64,000 nt of DNA from Streptomyces sp. DH-12 (GCF_002899455.1 NZ_PPFB01000001.1:7076501-7140500); one strand, 5' to 3'. Shown: positions 1-9,061, counted from the stretch's first letter. Numbers and translations are program-made. Notes: a model not told the origin generated them from the letters alone.

Positions 1-630
1 GGTCAGCGCCTCCTCGACGCCGGACGCGCCGGCCGCCTGCGCCTGGAGGTCGCGGTACTGCCCGGCCACCATCTCCTCGCGCATCGCCCGCCACTCCCGG
101 TACACCCGGGGCCCGTTCGGGGAGGCGAGCGCGACGTCCGTCATCAGGTCGTCCGCCCAGGCCAGGGCCAGGTCGCCGGCCAGGACCGCCGCCGAGTGCC
201 CGAACGACTCGGCGTCGCCCGTCATGCCCTCCGCGCGGTGCATCCGCGTCAGGTCCACGTGCATCGAGGGCGCCCCGCGCCGCAGACGGGACCCGTCCAT
301 CACGTCGTCGTGCACGAGCGCGCACGTCTGCACCAGTTCGAGCGCCACGCCCGTCCGCAGCAGCGGGCCGGGGTCGCCCGTACCGCCCGAGGCCCGCCAG
401 CCGCACCAGGCGAACGCCGTGCGCAGCCGCTTCCCGCCGCGCCGGGCGAATGCGGAGACCCGGCCCGCCACGTCACGGGCGAACACCGCGTCGAGGTCGT
501 AGGCCCCGGACATCCGCTCGTCCAGCACCTCGCCCAGGACCCGCCCCACGGCCCCGGTGGCGGCGTCGGCGGTGAACGGTCCACCGGCCCGGTCCGCCGG
601 TTCCTCCGTCGCCGACCGCAGTTCACGCAT
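1..630 (-). CDS. Polyprenyl (geranylgeranyl-type) diphosphate synthase, 3' end outside window
   Basis: The 210 residues present are the N-terminal part of a trans-isoprenyl diphosphate synthase, which condenses isopentenyl diphosphate with an allylic diphosphate to make C15-C25 prenyl chains. The substrate-binding GGKRLR lies at residues 65-70 and the first aspartate-rich motif, DDVMD, at 108-112. GDLALAWADDL near 152-161 is also typical. The second DDxxD motif would lie beyond the window edge. The start is the ATG at 630, behind a GGGG-rich ribosome binding site. In Streptomyces such genes often belong to carotenoid or terpenoid clusters, but no other terpenoid gene is visible here, so product chain length and pathway are open. 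Confidence 0.9.
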   Translation of the reverse strand, partial: MRELRSATEEPADRAGGPFTADAATGAVGRVLGEVLDERMSGAYDLDAVFARDVAGRVSAFARRGGKRLRTAFAWCGWRASGGTGDPGPLLRTGVALELVQTCALVHDDVMDGSRLRRGAPSMHVDLTRMHRAEGMTGDAESFGHSAAVLAGDLALAWADDLMTDVALASPNGPRVYREWRAMREEMVAGQYRDLQAQAAGASGVEEALT

Positions 631-676
631 GCACAGCCCCTTTTCGTCGTCCGCCGCCCGCCCGCTCGCGCTCGCC

Positions 677-690
677 CCCGGGTACCCGGG
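677..690. promoter_or_regulatory. 14-bp perfect palindrome upstream of the prenyl synthase
   Basis: CCCGGGTACCCGGG is perfectly palindromic and sits about 47 bp upstream of the prenyl synthase start, in the short gap behind the SDR-DUF2867 gene. It could be an operator. GC-only palindromes arise easily in such DNA, so the call is weak. Confidence 0.25.
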
Positions 691-767
691 AAAGGGTCCG
701 TCGACCTTTTCCGGCGCCTGCGACGGCCCGGAGCGCCCGCGCGCCTCCCGAGGTACCGGACCGGACA

Positions 768-2321
768 TCAGCGGCGGACGCCTGTCCGTCGCCGGCGGGT
801 CCGCCGGCTGGCCGGTCCGTCCGCGCCCTCGGCCGCCGCGAGGGCGATGTTGCGGGCCATGCCGCCGAACACGAGGGCGTGGAAGGGCGACACCGACCAC
901 CAGTACGCGTGGCCCAGCAGGCCCCGCGGATGGAACAGGGCGCGCTGCCGGTACCGGGTGCGGCCCGCACCGTCCGTCTCCACGCGCAACTCCAGCCACG
1001 CCAGGCCCGGCAGCCGCATCTCGGCGCGCAGCCGCAGCAGCCGCCCCGGTTCGATCTCCTCCACCCGCCAGAAGTCCAGGGAGTCTCCCGCCCGCAGCCG
1101 GTGCGGGTCGCGCCGTCCACGGCGCAGCCCCACCCCGCCGACGATCCGGTCCAGCCGCCCGCGCACCGCCCACGCCAGCGGGAAGGAGTACCAGCCGTGC
1201 TCGCCGCCGATGCCCTCGATCACCTTCCACAGCGCCTCCGGCGACGCGGGCACCACCTGGTCCCGTTCGTCCCGGTAGAGGCTGCCGCCGGCCCAGTCGG
1301 GGTCGGTGGGCAGCGGATCGCTCGGCGCGCCCGGCACGGAGGCGGACGACCAGCGGGTGGCGACCTGCGCCTCCCGCACCCGCGCCAGCGCCAGCCGCAG
1401 CGCCTCGTCGAAGGGCAGGGGCCGGCCGGGGGCGTCGGGCACGTACCGCGCGATGTCGTGCTCGCGGCACACCACCTCGTGGCGCAGCGACTCGGTGAGC
1501 GGCCGGGCGATCGCGGCGGGCACCGGGGTGACCAGCCCGACCCAGTGGCTGGACAGACCGGGCGTGAGCACCGGCACGGGCAGGATGACCCGCCGTCGCA
1601 ACCCGGCGACCGCGGCGTAGCGGCGCATCATGTCCCGGTAGGTCAGCACGTCCGGGCCGCCGATGTCGAAGGCCCGGTCGACGTCGGGCGGCATCCTCGC
1701 CGAGGCGACCAGGTAGCGCAACACGTCGCGCACCGCCACGGGCTGGGTGCGGGTGTGCACCCAACTGGGGGTGACCATCACCGGCAGCCGCTCGGTGAGA
1801 TAGCGCAGCATCTCGAACGACGCCGACCCCGAGCCGATGACGACGGCGGCCCGCAGCACGGTCGCGGGCACCGGCGAGTCGAGGAAGATCCGCCCCACCT
1901 CGGCGCGGGACCGCAGATGCGGCGAGAGGGTGTGCTCGGGCACCCCGTACGGGGTGAGTCCGCCGAGGTAGACGATCCGGCGCACCCCCGCCGCATGCGC
2001 CTGCTCGGCGAAGGTGCGGGCCGCCCGGCGGTCGGTGTCCTCGAAGTCCGCACCGGCGCCGAGCGCGTGGACCAGGTAGTACGCCACGTCGACGCCCTCC
2101 ATCGCCCCGGCGACGGACGAGGCGTCGGTGACGTCGCCGCGCACCGTCTCGACGTCCCGCGCCCACGGGTGGTCGCGCAGCTTGTCGGGGGAGCGGGCCA
2201 GGCACCGGACCCGGTGGCCGGCCTCGAGGAGCGCGGGGACCAGGCGTCCGCCGACGTACCCCGACGCCCCGGTGACCAGGCAGTGCGGTCCCGCGCCGTT
2301 CCCTTGGCCCTGCCCGTCCAC
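768..2321 (-). CDS. NAD(P)-binding SDR-type protein with C-terminal DUF2867 domain
   Basis: About 517 residues. The N-terminal half is an atypical SDR/NmrA-like Rossmann domain with the glycine motif TGASGYVG close to the start, followed by CLARSPDKL. The last 170 residues or so resemble DUF2867, an SRPBCC-like fold commonly fused to this SDR type. The family is widespread in actinobacteria with no settled substrate. The GTG at 2321 is preferred because GGAGGG lies six bases upstream of it; ATGs at 2351 and 2327 are in frame, but the second overlaps the ribosome binding site. It is on the same strand as the prenyl synthase, 137 bp upstream, so the two may be co-transcribed. Confidence 0.85.
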   Translation of the reverse strand: MDGQGQGNGAGPHCLVTGASGYVGGRLVPALLEAGHRVRCLARSPDKLRDHPWARDVETVRGDVTDASSVAGAMEGVDVAYYLVHALGAGADFEDTDRRAARTFAEQAHAAGVRRIVYLGGLTPYGVPEHTLSPHLRSRAEVGRIFLDSPVPATVLRAAVVIGSGSASFEMLRYLTERLPVMVTPSWVHTRTQPVAVRDVLRYLVASARMPPDVDRAFDIGGPDVLTYRDMMRRYAAVAGLRRRVILPVPVLTPGLSSHWVGLVTPVPAAIARPLTESLRHEVVCREHDIARYVPDAPGRPLPFDEALRLALARVREAQVATRWSSASVPGAPSDPLPTDPDWAGGSLYRDERDQVVPASPEALWKVIEGIGGEHGWYSFPLAWAVRGRLDRIVGGVGLRRGRRDPHRLRAGDSLDFWRVEEIEPGRLLRLRAEMRLPGLAWLELRVETDGAGRTRYRQRALFHPRGLLGHAYWWSVSPFHALVFGGMARNIALAAAEGADGPASRRTRRRRTGVRR

Positions 2322-2917
2322 GGTCATCCCTCCGCACGGTCGATGTGACACCGGATCCTGTCCCCGATCCTCACCTCACGCGCCCGGTACCGCGCGCCGT
2401 CAGACGGCGCGGGGACGAAGTCGGCAGGCAGGAGGACGGGCGGCGGGGACCCGTACGGGTGACCCGGGGGGAGGCCGGCCGTCACCGGGGACCGCGCCGG
2501 GCCCTGCCGCCCGGACCGACGGCCGGCGTCACCGCTGCCCAGGGCCTCGGCACCGGCGTCGGCCCGCGGCTGCGGCTCGGCGTCCCGTCCGTCCGTCGGC
2601 GGACGCGGCACTGGGCACGACCCCGGACGCCTGGCGGACGGACGGCCCGGACCACGCACTTCCGGCGCCCCTCGTCCGCACCGACGACGGCACCCGGTAC
2701 GGGGCCGCGCGGCAACGGCTGGACGACCCGGGAGCCGCACTTCGTGCGGGACCGACGAGGCGCCTCTCGGGTGGGCGGCTCGCGGCGGATCGATCCGCCG
2801 CGAGGCCCCGCTGCCCCGTACGGACCCGCTGGGCTCGGCATCCGGCGCCGTCCGCCGGAGGCTGGAGACCGGGCGGGGCGCACGCCGGCCGCCCCGGGCC
2901 GAGCGTGAGGAGAGAGC
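2322..2917. other. Gene-free interval between SDR-DUF2867 and the stress protein
   Basis: Nearly 600 bp between divergent genes with no ORF that has convincing family motifs on either strand. The only structure noted is a perfect 26-bp palindrome, listed separately. The interval probably holds promoters for both flanking genes. Confidence 0.5.
2779..2804. promoter_or_regulatory. Perfect 26-bp palindrome upstream of the universal stress gene
   Basis: The half-site CTCGCGGCGGATC is followed directly by its exact reverse complement, with no spacer. The symmetry axis is at GATC|GATC, about 125 bp upstream of the universal stress protein start. A perfect palindrome this long is a plausible binding site for a dimeric regulator or a cruciform. 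No flanking regulator is an obvious partner. Confidence 0.5.
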
Positions 2918-3385
2918 GTGGACGAGCAGGACCGCGTCGTGGTCGGGGTGGACGGCTCGCCGTCGTCGCGGCAGGCGTTGCGCTGGGCGGCCCGCCAGGC
3001 CGCGCTCACCGGAGGGACCGTGCAGGCGCTGACCTCCTGGGACTACCCCCAGTACCACGGCGCGCTGGGCTGGCTGCCCCCGTCGAGCGGTGACGAGGAG
3101 GCCCTGGAGGCCAGGGCGCGCGAGGATCTGACCCGGTGCGTCGAGGAGACGCTGGGCGTGCGGCCGTCGGTGGACGTCCGCACGGAGGTCCGGTACGGCA
3201 CGCCGGCCAGTGTGCTGCTGCGCGCGGCACGGGACGCGTCCCTGCTCGTGGTCGGCAGCCGGGGCCTGGGCGGCTTCGCCGGCCTGCTGCTCGGCTCCGT
3301 CGCCCAGCACTGTGTGCAGCACGCGGCCTGCCCGGTCGTCGTGGTCCGGGAGGACACGGCCACCGGTATCGGCGAGGGGGAGTGA
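2918..3385 (+). CDS. Universal stress protein (UspA family), ATP-binding type
   Basis: A 155-residue single-domain Usp. The ATP-binding signature G-x2-G-x9-G-S is seen at G113, G116, G126 and S127, so this is the nucleotide-binding class. The N-terminal VVVGVDGSPSSRQAL holds the other conserved aspartate and serine. Such cytoplasmic dimers respond to starvation, hypoxia or redox stress. The GTG start at 2918 has GAGGAGAGA in front of it. The gene is followed after 10 bp by a convergent TetR gene, so it is probably monocistronic. It is one of many stress genes in the first 30 kb. Confidence 0.93.
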   Translation: MDEQDRVVVGVDGSPSSRQALRWAARQAALTGGTVQALTSWDYPQYHGALGWLPPSSGDEEALEARAREDLTRCVEETLGVRPSVDVRTEVRYGTPASVLLRAARDASLLVVGSRGLGGFAGLLLGSVAQHCVQHAACPVVVVREDTATGIGEGE

Positions 3386-3395
3386 GAGGCCCGGC

Positions 3396-3974
3396 TCACC
3401 CGCGCGCCGCGGTGCGCACCAGTTCCCGGGCCAGGTCCGTGGCCGCCGCGACCGTGCCGAGGGACAGGGGGCGGGTGGCCACCGCGCCCTCGTGCAGGAC
3501 GAACAGCCGGGCGGCGAGCGTGGCCGGGTCCGCGCAGCCGGCCGCCGTGGCCAGCTCCTCGAACAGGCCCAGCAGCCAGCGCTTCTGCTCCGCGGCGACG
3601 CGGTGTCCGGGGTGCCGCGGATCGGGCAGTTCGGCCAGGGCGTTGAGGAAGGCGCAGCCCCGGGCGTACGTCCCGGTCCAGCTCTTCAGCGCCTCGAACG
3701 GCGCGGTGACGGCCTCCTCGGCGCTGCCGCCGGCGTCCACGGCCGCGCGGACCGCCGACCGCCAGCGCCGGTCGCGTCCGGACAGGTAAGCCGCCACGAG
3801 ATTGTCCTTCGACCCGAACCGGTTGTAGAGCGTCCGCTTGGTCACGCCCGAGTGCTCGGCGATCAGGTCCACCCCGACCGCCGTGATGCCGCGCTCGTAG
3901 AACAGCTCCTCGGCCGCGGCCACGATGCGGAGCCCGGCGGGAGTCAGGGGAGGGACGTCGCTGCTGCTGTCCAT
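3396..3974 (-). CDS. TetR-family regulator, divergent from an MDR oxidoreductase
   Basis: A protein of 192 residues with an N-terminal TetR helix-turn-helix: GITAVGVDLIAEHSG then VTKRTLYNRFGSKDNL, the recognition helix. The C-terminal ligand domain resembles the class that pairs with oxidoreductases. The ATG at 3974 is preferred; an in-frame GTG at 3980 is equally near the AAGG ribosome binding site. It is transcribed away from the oxidoreductase at 4053, and the 78-bp gap holds two related inverted-repeat sites. It therefore very likely represses itself and the neighbour, in response to an unknown ligand. Confidence 0.92.
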   Translation of the reverse strand: MDSSSDVPPLTPAGLRIVAAAEELFYERGITAVGVDLIAEHSGVTKRTLYNRFGSKDNLVAAYLSGRDRRWRSAVRAAVDAGGSAEEAVTAPFEALKSWTGTYARGCAFLNALAELPDPRHPGHRVAAEQKRWLLGLFEELATAAGCADPATLAARLFVLHEGAVATRPLSLGTVAAATDLARELVRTAARG

Positions 3975-3988
3975 GCGCACGGACCTTC

Positions 3989-4034
3989 ACTGATCGGTGT
4001 ACGGTGGGGCGAAAGGTATACAGATCAGTGTACC
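3989..4034. promoter_or_regulatory. Double TetR operator in divergent promoter
   Basis: The 14-mer ACTGATCGGTGTAC (3989-4002) is repeated in inverted form, with 12 of 14 matches, at 4016-4029. The right copy lies within a 20-bp near-palindrome (4015-4034, 16 of 20 symmetric) that begins GGTATAC and ends GTGTACC. Both copies lie in the gap between the divergent TetR and oxidoreductase genes, as expected for its own operators. Confidence 0.7.
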
Positions 4035-4052
4035 CATGAGGAGGTGAGGGCC

Positions 4053-5114
4053 TTGTCCGAGCACATGCGCGCGGTGCGCATCACACGGCACGGGGGACCG
4101 GAGGTGCTGGAGACGGTCGACGTGCCCGTGCCCACGCCAGGGCCCGGCGAGGCGCTGGTGCGGGTCGCGGCGGCGGCCCTGAACAACACCGACCTGTGGA
4201 CCCGCGAGGGCGCCTACGGCCGCCCCGGCGACCCGGAGGCCCGCTCCGGCTGGCGCGGACCGGTCGCCTTCCCCCGCATCCAGGGCGCCGACGTGGCGGG
4301 CCGGGTCGAGGCCGTGGGCCCCGGCGGCGACGCGGGTCTCCTCGGCCGCCGCGTGGTGGTCGACCCGGCGCTCTACGACGGCGACGGCCCGGACGCCCAC
4401 CCGGTGGGCCTGATGGGCAGCGAACGCGACGGCGGCTACGCCGAGTTCGTCGTCGCCCCGGTGGAGCGCCTGCACGACGTCACCGGCTCCCCGCTCACGG
4501 ACGACCAGCTCGCCTCCCTGCCCACCGCCTACGGCACGGCACTCGGCATGATCGAACGCGGGCGGGTGCGCGAGGGCGAGACGGTGCTGGTGACGGGCGC
4601 GTCCGGGGGAGTCGGTCTCGCGCTGGTGCAGATCGCCCGCGCCCGGGGCGCCCGGGTGGTCGCCGTCAGCAGCGGCCCGAAGACCGACGCCGTACGTGAG
4701 GCGGGCGCGCACGCCGTCGTCGACCGGGCGGGGGACGTCGTCGCGGGGATCCGCGCCGCCGCGCCCGAGGGCGTCGACGTCGCTCTGGACGTGGTCGCCG
4801 GGGACCTGGTGAGCGAGGCGGTGCCGCTGCTGCGCGAGGGCGGACGCTGGGTGATCGCCGGGGCGCTCGGCGGCTACCGGGTGACCCTGGACGTACGCCG
4901 TCTCTACCTGCACAACGTCCAGGTGATCGGCTCCGCGATGCACACGCCGGCGCACTTCGGCCTGCTCATGGACCTGGCCCGGCGGGCCGCCGTCGAGCCG
5001 GTCGTCGCCGCGGTGCACCCGCTGGACCGGGCGGCGCGGGCGCAGGAGGAACTGGCCCGCAGGAGGCACGTGGGGAAGATCGTCCTGCATCCCGGGGCGC
5101 CGGCGGCGCGCTGA
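4053..5114 (+). CDS. Zinc-free MDR / quinone-oxidoreductase-like NADP(H) protein
   Basis: About 353 residues of the medium-chain dehydrogenase/reductase superfamily. It begins MRAVRITRHGGPEVLE, typical of quinone oxidoreductases. The nucleotide-binding motif VTGASGGVG is followed by a long Rossmann fold. The cysteine cluster of structural-zinc alcohol dehydrogenases is absent. The TTG at 4053 is chosen because AGGAGG (4039-4044) lies eight bases upstream; the ATG at 4065 is too far from it. The gene is probably repressed by the divergent TetR protein and induced by an electrophile or quinone. The substrate cannot be read from sequence. Confidence 0.88.
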   Translation: MSEHMRAVRITRHGGPEVLETVDVPVPTPGPGEALVRVAAAALNNTDLWTREGAYGRPGDPEARSGWRGPVAFPRIQGADVAGRVEAVGPGGDAGLLGRRVVVDPALYDGDGPDAHPVGLMGSERDGGYAEFVVAPVERLHDVTGSPLTDDQLASLPTAYGTALGMIERGRVREGETVLVTGASGGVGLALVQIARARGARVVAVSSGPKTDAVREAGAHAVVDRAGDVVAGIRAAAPEGVDVALDVVAGDLVSEAVPLLREGGRWVIAGALGGYRVTLDVRRLYLHNVQVIGSAMHTPAHFGLLMDLARRAAVEPVVAAVHPLDRAARAQEELARRRHVGKIVLHPGAPAAR

Positions 5115-5124
5115 CCGGCCGGCG

Positions 5125-6642
5125 TCAGGTCTGCCGGGAGTGCACCGGACTGTGGGCGACCTCCTCCGGGCACCCCTCGTGCGCCGCGCGCCTGCGCCGG
5201 TCGCGCGTCCAGTCGTACGCCGCCAGGGCGAGCGACGCCAGCATCGCCGTGAGGGCCGCGCCCAGCGCGAGGAAAAGGGCCGTCTGGAAGTCGTCGCTCC
5301 GGCCGAGCGTCAGGTAGAACAGACCCGGCAGGGCGGCGGTGCCGACCGCCGCGCCGAGCCGCTGCCCCGTCTGCAGGGCGCCGCCCGCCGCGCCCGCCAT
5401 CCGCACCGGCACGTGCCGCAGCGTCATGGTGATGTTGGGCGAGACGACGAACCCGCCGCCGATGCCGCCGATGAACAGCGCCGGCGCGGCGAGCCAGGGC
5501 GCGTGGTCCAGCGGCGCGAGACGCAGCAGCAGGGCGGTCGTGCCGAGGCCCACGATCACGCCCGTGAGGCCCCACACGGTGAGCAGCCGCCCGAACCGGT
5601 CGACCAGCCGCCCGGACACCACCGCCGCCCCCGCCGAGCCGATGGCGAACGGGGTCACGGCGAGGCCCGACTCCAGCGGCGAGTAGCGCAGTCCCTCCTG
5701 GTAGAACAGCGCGAAGACCAGCCAGACACCGCTGAAGCCGACGAAGTACAGGGTGCCGACGCCCGCGCCGACGGCGTAACCGCGCACGGTGGAGAACAGG
5801 CGCGGGTCGAGCAGCGGCGTCGTCCCCCGGGCGAGCAGCCGCCGCTGCCGCCGGACGAACACGGCGAGGACCGCCGTGCCGACCGGGAACAGCCACCACA
5901 GCCGGCTCAGCCCGCCGGCCTCCGCCTGCACCAGCGGGAACATGAACGCCAGCACGCCCAGGCCGAGCAGCAGCACGCCGGGCACGTCCACGTGGCCCCG
6001 TCCCGACTTCCGGGTCCGCGGCAGCAGGCGGCGGCCCAGCAGCACGGCGAGGACGCCGATGGGCACGTTGACGTAGAAGATCCAGCGCCAGCCCTGCATG
6101 CCGTCGGCCAGGGCGAGGATCGCGCCGCCGACGACGGGCCCGGAGGCGGAGGAGATGCCGACGGTCGCGCCGAAGTAGCCGAACGCCCGGCCGCGTTCGG
6201 CGCCGCGGAACATCTGCTGGATCAGCGCCGAGTTCTGCGGCGCCATGAAACCGGCCGCCAGCCCCTGCGCGAGACGCGCCACGACCAGCAGGGTGATGTC
6301 GGGGGCGGCGCCACAGGCCGCGCTGCACAGCACGAAGCCGCACAGGGCGATCAGGAAGATCTTCCGCCGGTCGAGCGCGTCCCCGAGCCGGCCCGCGGTG
6401 ACGAGGGCCAGGGCGAAGGTCAGCGCGTAGCCGGACACCACCCACTGCACCTCGGCGGGGGAGGCCCCCAGGTCCTTCTGCACGGTGGGCAGCGCGACCG
6501 CCACGATCGTGACGTCCAGCAGGCTCATGAAGCCGGCCACCAGTGTGACCCACAGGGCTCGCCACCGGCGCGGATCCGGCTCGTACGCGTCTCCCTGGGC
6601 ACCGGGCTGCCGGTCGCCCGCCCCTGACGCCGACGCTGTCAC
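5125..6642 (-). CDS. MFS drug exporter, DHA2 (EmrB/QacA) 14-TM type
   Basis: About 505 residues with roughly fourteen hydrophobic segments. WVTLVAGFMSLLDVTIVAVALPTV is typical of the first helix of DHA2 proton antiporters, followed by QWVVSGYALTFALALVTAGRLGD, the loop 2-3 signature. These proteins export drugs or metabolites across the membrane. The C-terminus is charged. The GTG at 6642 is chosen because AGAGGA lies six bases upstream; a longer reading frame exists but its extra residues are not MFS-like. The gene is convergent with the oxidoreductase, so co-regulation by that TetR is not suggested. Confidence 0.93.
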   Translation of the reverse strand: MTASASGAGDRQPGAQGDAYEPDPRRWRALWVTLVAGFMSLLDVTIVAVALPTVQKDLGASPAEVQWVVSGYALTFALALVTAGRLGDALDRRKIFLIALCGFVLCSAACGAAPDITLLVVARLAQGLAAGFMAPQNSALIQQMFRGAERGRAFGYFGATVGISSASGPVVGGAILALADGMQGWRWIFYVNVPIGVLAVLLGRRLLPRTRKSGRGHVDVPGVLLLGLGVLAFMFPLVQAEAGGLSRLWWLFPVGTAVLAVFVRRQRRLLARGTTPLLDPRLFSTVRGYAVGAGVGTLYFVGFSGVWLVFALFYQEGLRYSPLESGLAVTPFAIGSAGAAVVSGRLVDRFGRLLTVWGLTGVIVGLGTTALLLRLAPLDHAPWLAAPALFIGGIGGGFVVSPNITMTLRHVPVRMAGAAGGALQTGQRLGAAVGTAALPGLFYLTLGRSDDFQTALFLALGAALTAMLASLALAAYDWTRDRRRRAAHEGCPEEVAHSPVHSRQT

Positions 6643-6962
6643 ACGCAGTCCTCTCGCAGGCCCGAACAGGGCGAACATGTTCCCCGGCCGGGCCCGGCGC
6701 ACACCCGGCGTGCCAGGAAAAAGCCGCCCGCCGATCCCCTCCGTCCGGCTCGGTCGGCGCATCCGCGGCCCGCGCGCCGTGGACCTGCCGCGGGCCGGTG
6801 ACGCAGAAGCACACGACCGAGGGCCCGGTCACGGGCGACGCCTGACCGGACGCCTGACCAACGGCCGGAGGCCTCACCGCCCGGTCGTGCCTGACCGGCG
6901 ACCTGCCCGCCCGGTCCCGCTCGACCGGGCGCGTCCCCGGGGACAGGCGGACAATCACGACC
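6643..6962. other. Divergent promoter interval without a gene
   Basis: The interval separates the MFS exporter and the molybdoenzyme, which are transcribed apart. It contains imperfect reiterations of GCCTGACCG-like words around 6840-6910. Just before the molybdoenzyme ATG there is no good ribosome binding site. A weak -10-like GACAATC about ten bases upstream would allow a leaderless transcript. No coding region is supported. Confidence 0.45.
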
Positions 6963-8033
6963 ATGGGCATGTGGGGCAAGCGGGACGACATGGTGGTCCA
7001 CGGGCAGGAACCGTTCAACGCGGAGCCGCCCGGGGCCGTGCTGGCCGGCGCGGCGGTCACGCCCGTCGACGCCTTCTACAGCCGCAACCACGGTCCGGTG
7101 CCCCGCCTCGACCCGGCGGACTGGCGGCTCGTGGTGGACGGCCTGGTGACGCGCCCGCTGCTGCTGTCCCTGGACGACCTGCGGTCCCGCTTCGACGCGA
7201 CCGAGGCGACCGTCACCCTCCAGTGCGCGGGCAACCGGCGAGCCGACCTGACCGCCGTCCGCGCCGTCACCGGGGAGACGCCCTGGGGACCGGGCGCCCT
7301 GTCGACCGCCCGGTTCGGCGGGACGCGCCTCGCCGACGTCCTCGTCCACGCCGGGGTCGCACCGGAGGCCGCCCACATCGCCTTCCACGCCCCCGACGTC
7401 TCCCCGTCCGCCGACCCGCCCCAGCCGTACGAGGTGTCCGTCCCGCGCGACCGGGCGCTGGCCCCGGACGTGCTGCTGGCCTGGACGATGAACGGCGCCC
7501 CGCTGCCCACCGTCCACGGCGCGCCCCTGCGAGTGGTCGTACCGGGCTGGATCGGCGCCCGCAGCGTCAAGTGGCTCACCCGCGTCACCGCGCGCACCAC
7601 CCCCTCCGACGGCTACTTCCAGGCCACCGCCTACCGCCTCCCCCCGGCCGGACGTGACACCGAGGGCGTCACCCTCGGCCCGCTCCCGCTCAACTGCGCC
7701 GTCCTCACCCCGTACGACGGCGCCGTCCTGCCGCGCGGCCCGGTGGAGGTCACCGGATATGCGCTCGCCGGCGAAGGGCGCACCGTCGCCCGGGTCGAGG
7801 TGTCCACGGACGGCGGCCGCGCCTGGTCCCGTACCGCGCTGGACGAGCCGGACGGGCCGGAGGCGTGGCAGCGGTGGCGCACCACCCTCGACCTGCCGGC
7901 CGGCGACGTGCACGTCCTGGCCCGGGCCTGGGACTCCTCCGGCACGGGCATGCCGGAGTCCCCGGCCTCGCTGTGGAACCCCAAGGGCTACGTCAACAAC
8001 GCCTGGCCCCGCGTGCGCCTGCGCGTCCGCTGA
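6963..8033 (+). CDS. Sulfite-oxidase-family molybdopterin oxidoreductase
   Basis: About 356 residues with the sulfite oxidase/nitrate reductase fold. The molybdenum-ligating cysteine lies in TLQCAGNRR, in the usual context. The C-terminal third (GPVEVTGYALAGEGRTVARVEVSTDGG) is the Mo-co dimerisation domain. No heme domain, Tat signal or transmembrane helix is seen, so it is predicted to be a cytoplasmic molybdenum protein. Its substrate may be sulfite or another small oxyanion; the family alone does not decide. The DUF2231-Rieske protein that follows could be its electron partner, an inference from position only. The start lacks a convincing ribosome binding site. Confidence 0.9.
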   Translation: MGMWGKRDDMVVHGQEPFNAEPPGAVLAGAAVTPVDAFYSRNHGPVPRLDPADWRLVVDGLVTRPLLLSLDDLRSRFDATEATVTLQCAGNRRADLTAVRAVTGETPWGPGALSTARFGGTRLADVLVHAGVAPEAAHIAFHAPDVSPSADPPQPYEVSVPRDRALAPDVLLAWTMNGAPLPTVHGAPLRVVVPGWIGARSVKWLTRVTARTTPSDGYFQATAYRLPPAGRDTEGVTLGPLPLNCAVLTPYDGAVLPRGPVEVTGYALAGEGRTVARVEVSTDGGRAWSRTALDEPDGPEAWQRWRTTLDLPAGDVHVLARAWDSSGTGMPESPASLWNPKGYVNNAWPRVRLRVR

Positions 8034-8098
8034 CCGGCCCCGGCCGCGCGGGCCGCCTCCCGTTGTTTGCCCGCCGCGCGCGGGGAAACTCAGCGCCC

Positions 8099-9061
8099 AT
8101 GAGCAAGAAGCCTGGGCGCCGCCTCCTCGGACAGAACCGGATGCTGTGGCTGCTGGACGCGCTGGAGCGCGATCCCGGCCGTGACCAGCTGATCGACGCG
8201 CTCGGCGCACGCGTGCGCGCGCTGCCGCTCGGGCGCGTCCGGAACGTACTCCACGGCAAGTGGCTCGGCCACCCCGTGCACCCGATGACGATCCACCTGC
8301 CCATCGGCAGCTGGATGTCGGCCGCCGTGCTGGACCTCAAGCCCGGCCGGTCCCGGCAGGCCGACCTCCTGGTCGCCGTCGGGCTGGCCGGGGCCGTCCC
8401 CACCGCCGTGACGGGCCTGACCGACTGGGCGGAACTCCGCCGCGAACAGCAGCGGGTGGGCCTGGTGCACGCCATGGCCAACACGGCCGCCGTCGGCCTC
8501 TACGGCGCCTCCCTCGTGCTGCGCCTCACCGGCCGGGGCACGGCCGGACGTGCCCTCGGGTACCTCGGGCTGACCGCGGTCGGCGTCGGCGGGCTGCTCG
8601 GCGGCCACCTGGCGTACCGGCAGGCGGCCGGCGTCAACCACGCCGAGGAGGTCCCGCACGTCGTGCGCGACGGCTGGCACCGCGTCGGCGGCGTCGACGA
8701 CTTCCCGGTGGGCGAGCCCGTACGGTGCGTCGTGGACGACGTGCCGGTCCTGGTGGTGCGGGAGACCGGCGGGGAGGTCCACGCGCTCGCCGAACGCTGC
8801 AGCCATCTGGCGGGACCGCTGTCCGAGGGCACGGTCGCCGACGGATGCGTCCGCTGCCCCTGGCACGGCAGCGTCTTCCGGCTCTCCGACGGCTGGAACG
8901 TCGAGGGTCCCGCCACCGCGCCCCAGCCCGCCTTCGACACGCGCGTGACCGACGGCCACGTGGAGGTGCGGCTGCCCCAGCACGACGTGCCCGAGACGCC
9001 GTACGGCAGCGAGGCGTTCGCGGAGACCTCCGCCGACGGGCACCGGCCCCCGCGGCGGTGA
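8099..9061 (+). CDS. DUF2231 membrane domain fused to Rieske [2Fe-2S] domain
   Basis: A protein of 320 residues with two parts. The first half is a DUF2231 domain with HPMTIHLPIGSW and about four hydrophobic segments up to residue 180. The second half is a Rieske domain: the cluster ligands are C-S-H in ERCSHLAGPLSEG and C-P-W-H in VRCPWHGSVF. The fusion places an iron-sulfur cluster at the membrane, suggesting electron transfer to or from a quinone or a soluble oxidoreductase. It begins 65 bp after the molybdoenzyme on the same strand. The ATG at 8099 follows GGGGAAACT. Confidence 0.92.
   Translation: MSKKPGRRLLGQNRMLWLLDALERDPGRDQLIDALGARVRALPLGRVRNVLHGKWLGHPVHPMTIHLPIGSWMSAAVLDLKPGRSRQADLLVAVGLAGAVPTAVTGLTDWAELRREQQRVGLVHAMANTAAVGLYGASLVLRLTGRGTAGRALGYLGLTAVGVGGLLGGHLAYRQAAGVNHAEEVPHVVRDGWHRVGGVDDFPVGEPVRCVVDDVPVLVVRETGGEVHALAERCSHLAGPLSEGTVADGCVRCPWHGSVFRLSDGWNVEGPATAPQPAFDTRVTDGHVEVRLPQHDVPETPYGSEAFAETSADGHRPPRR

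Noticed and set aside
1..2321. Carotenoid cluster
   Set aside because: Only a truncated prenyl synthase is visible; no phytoene synthase or desaturase lies in the window.
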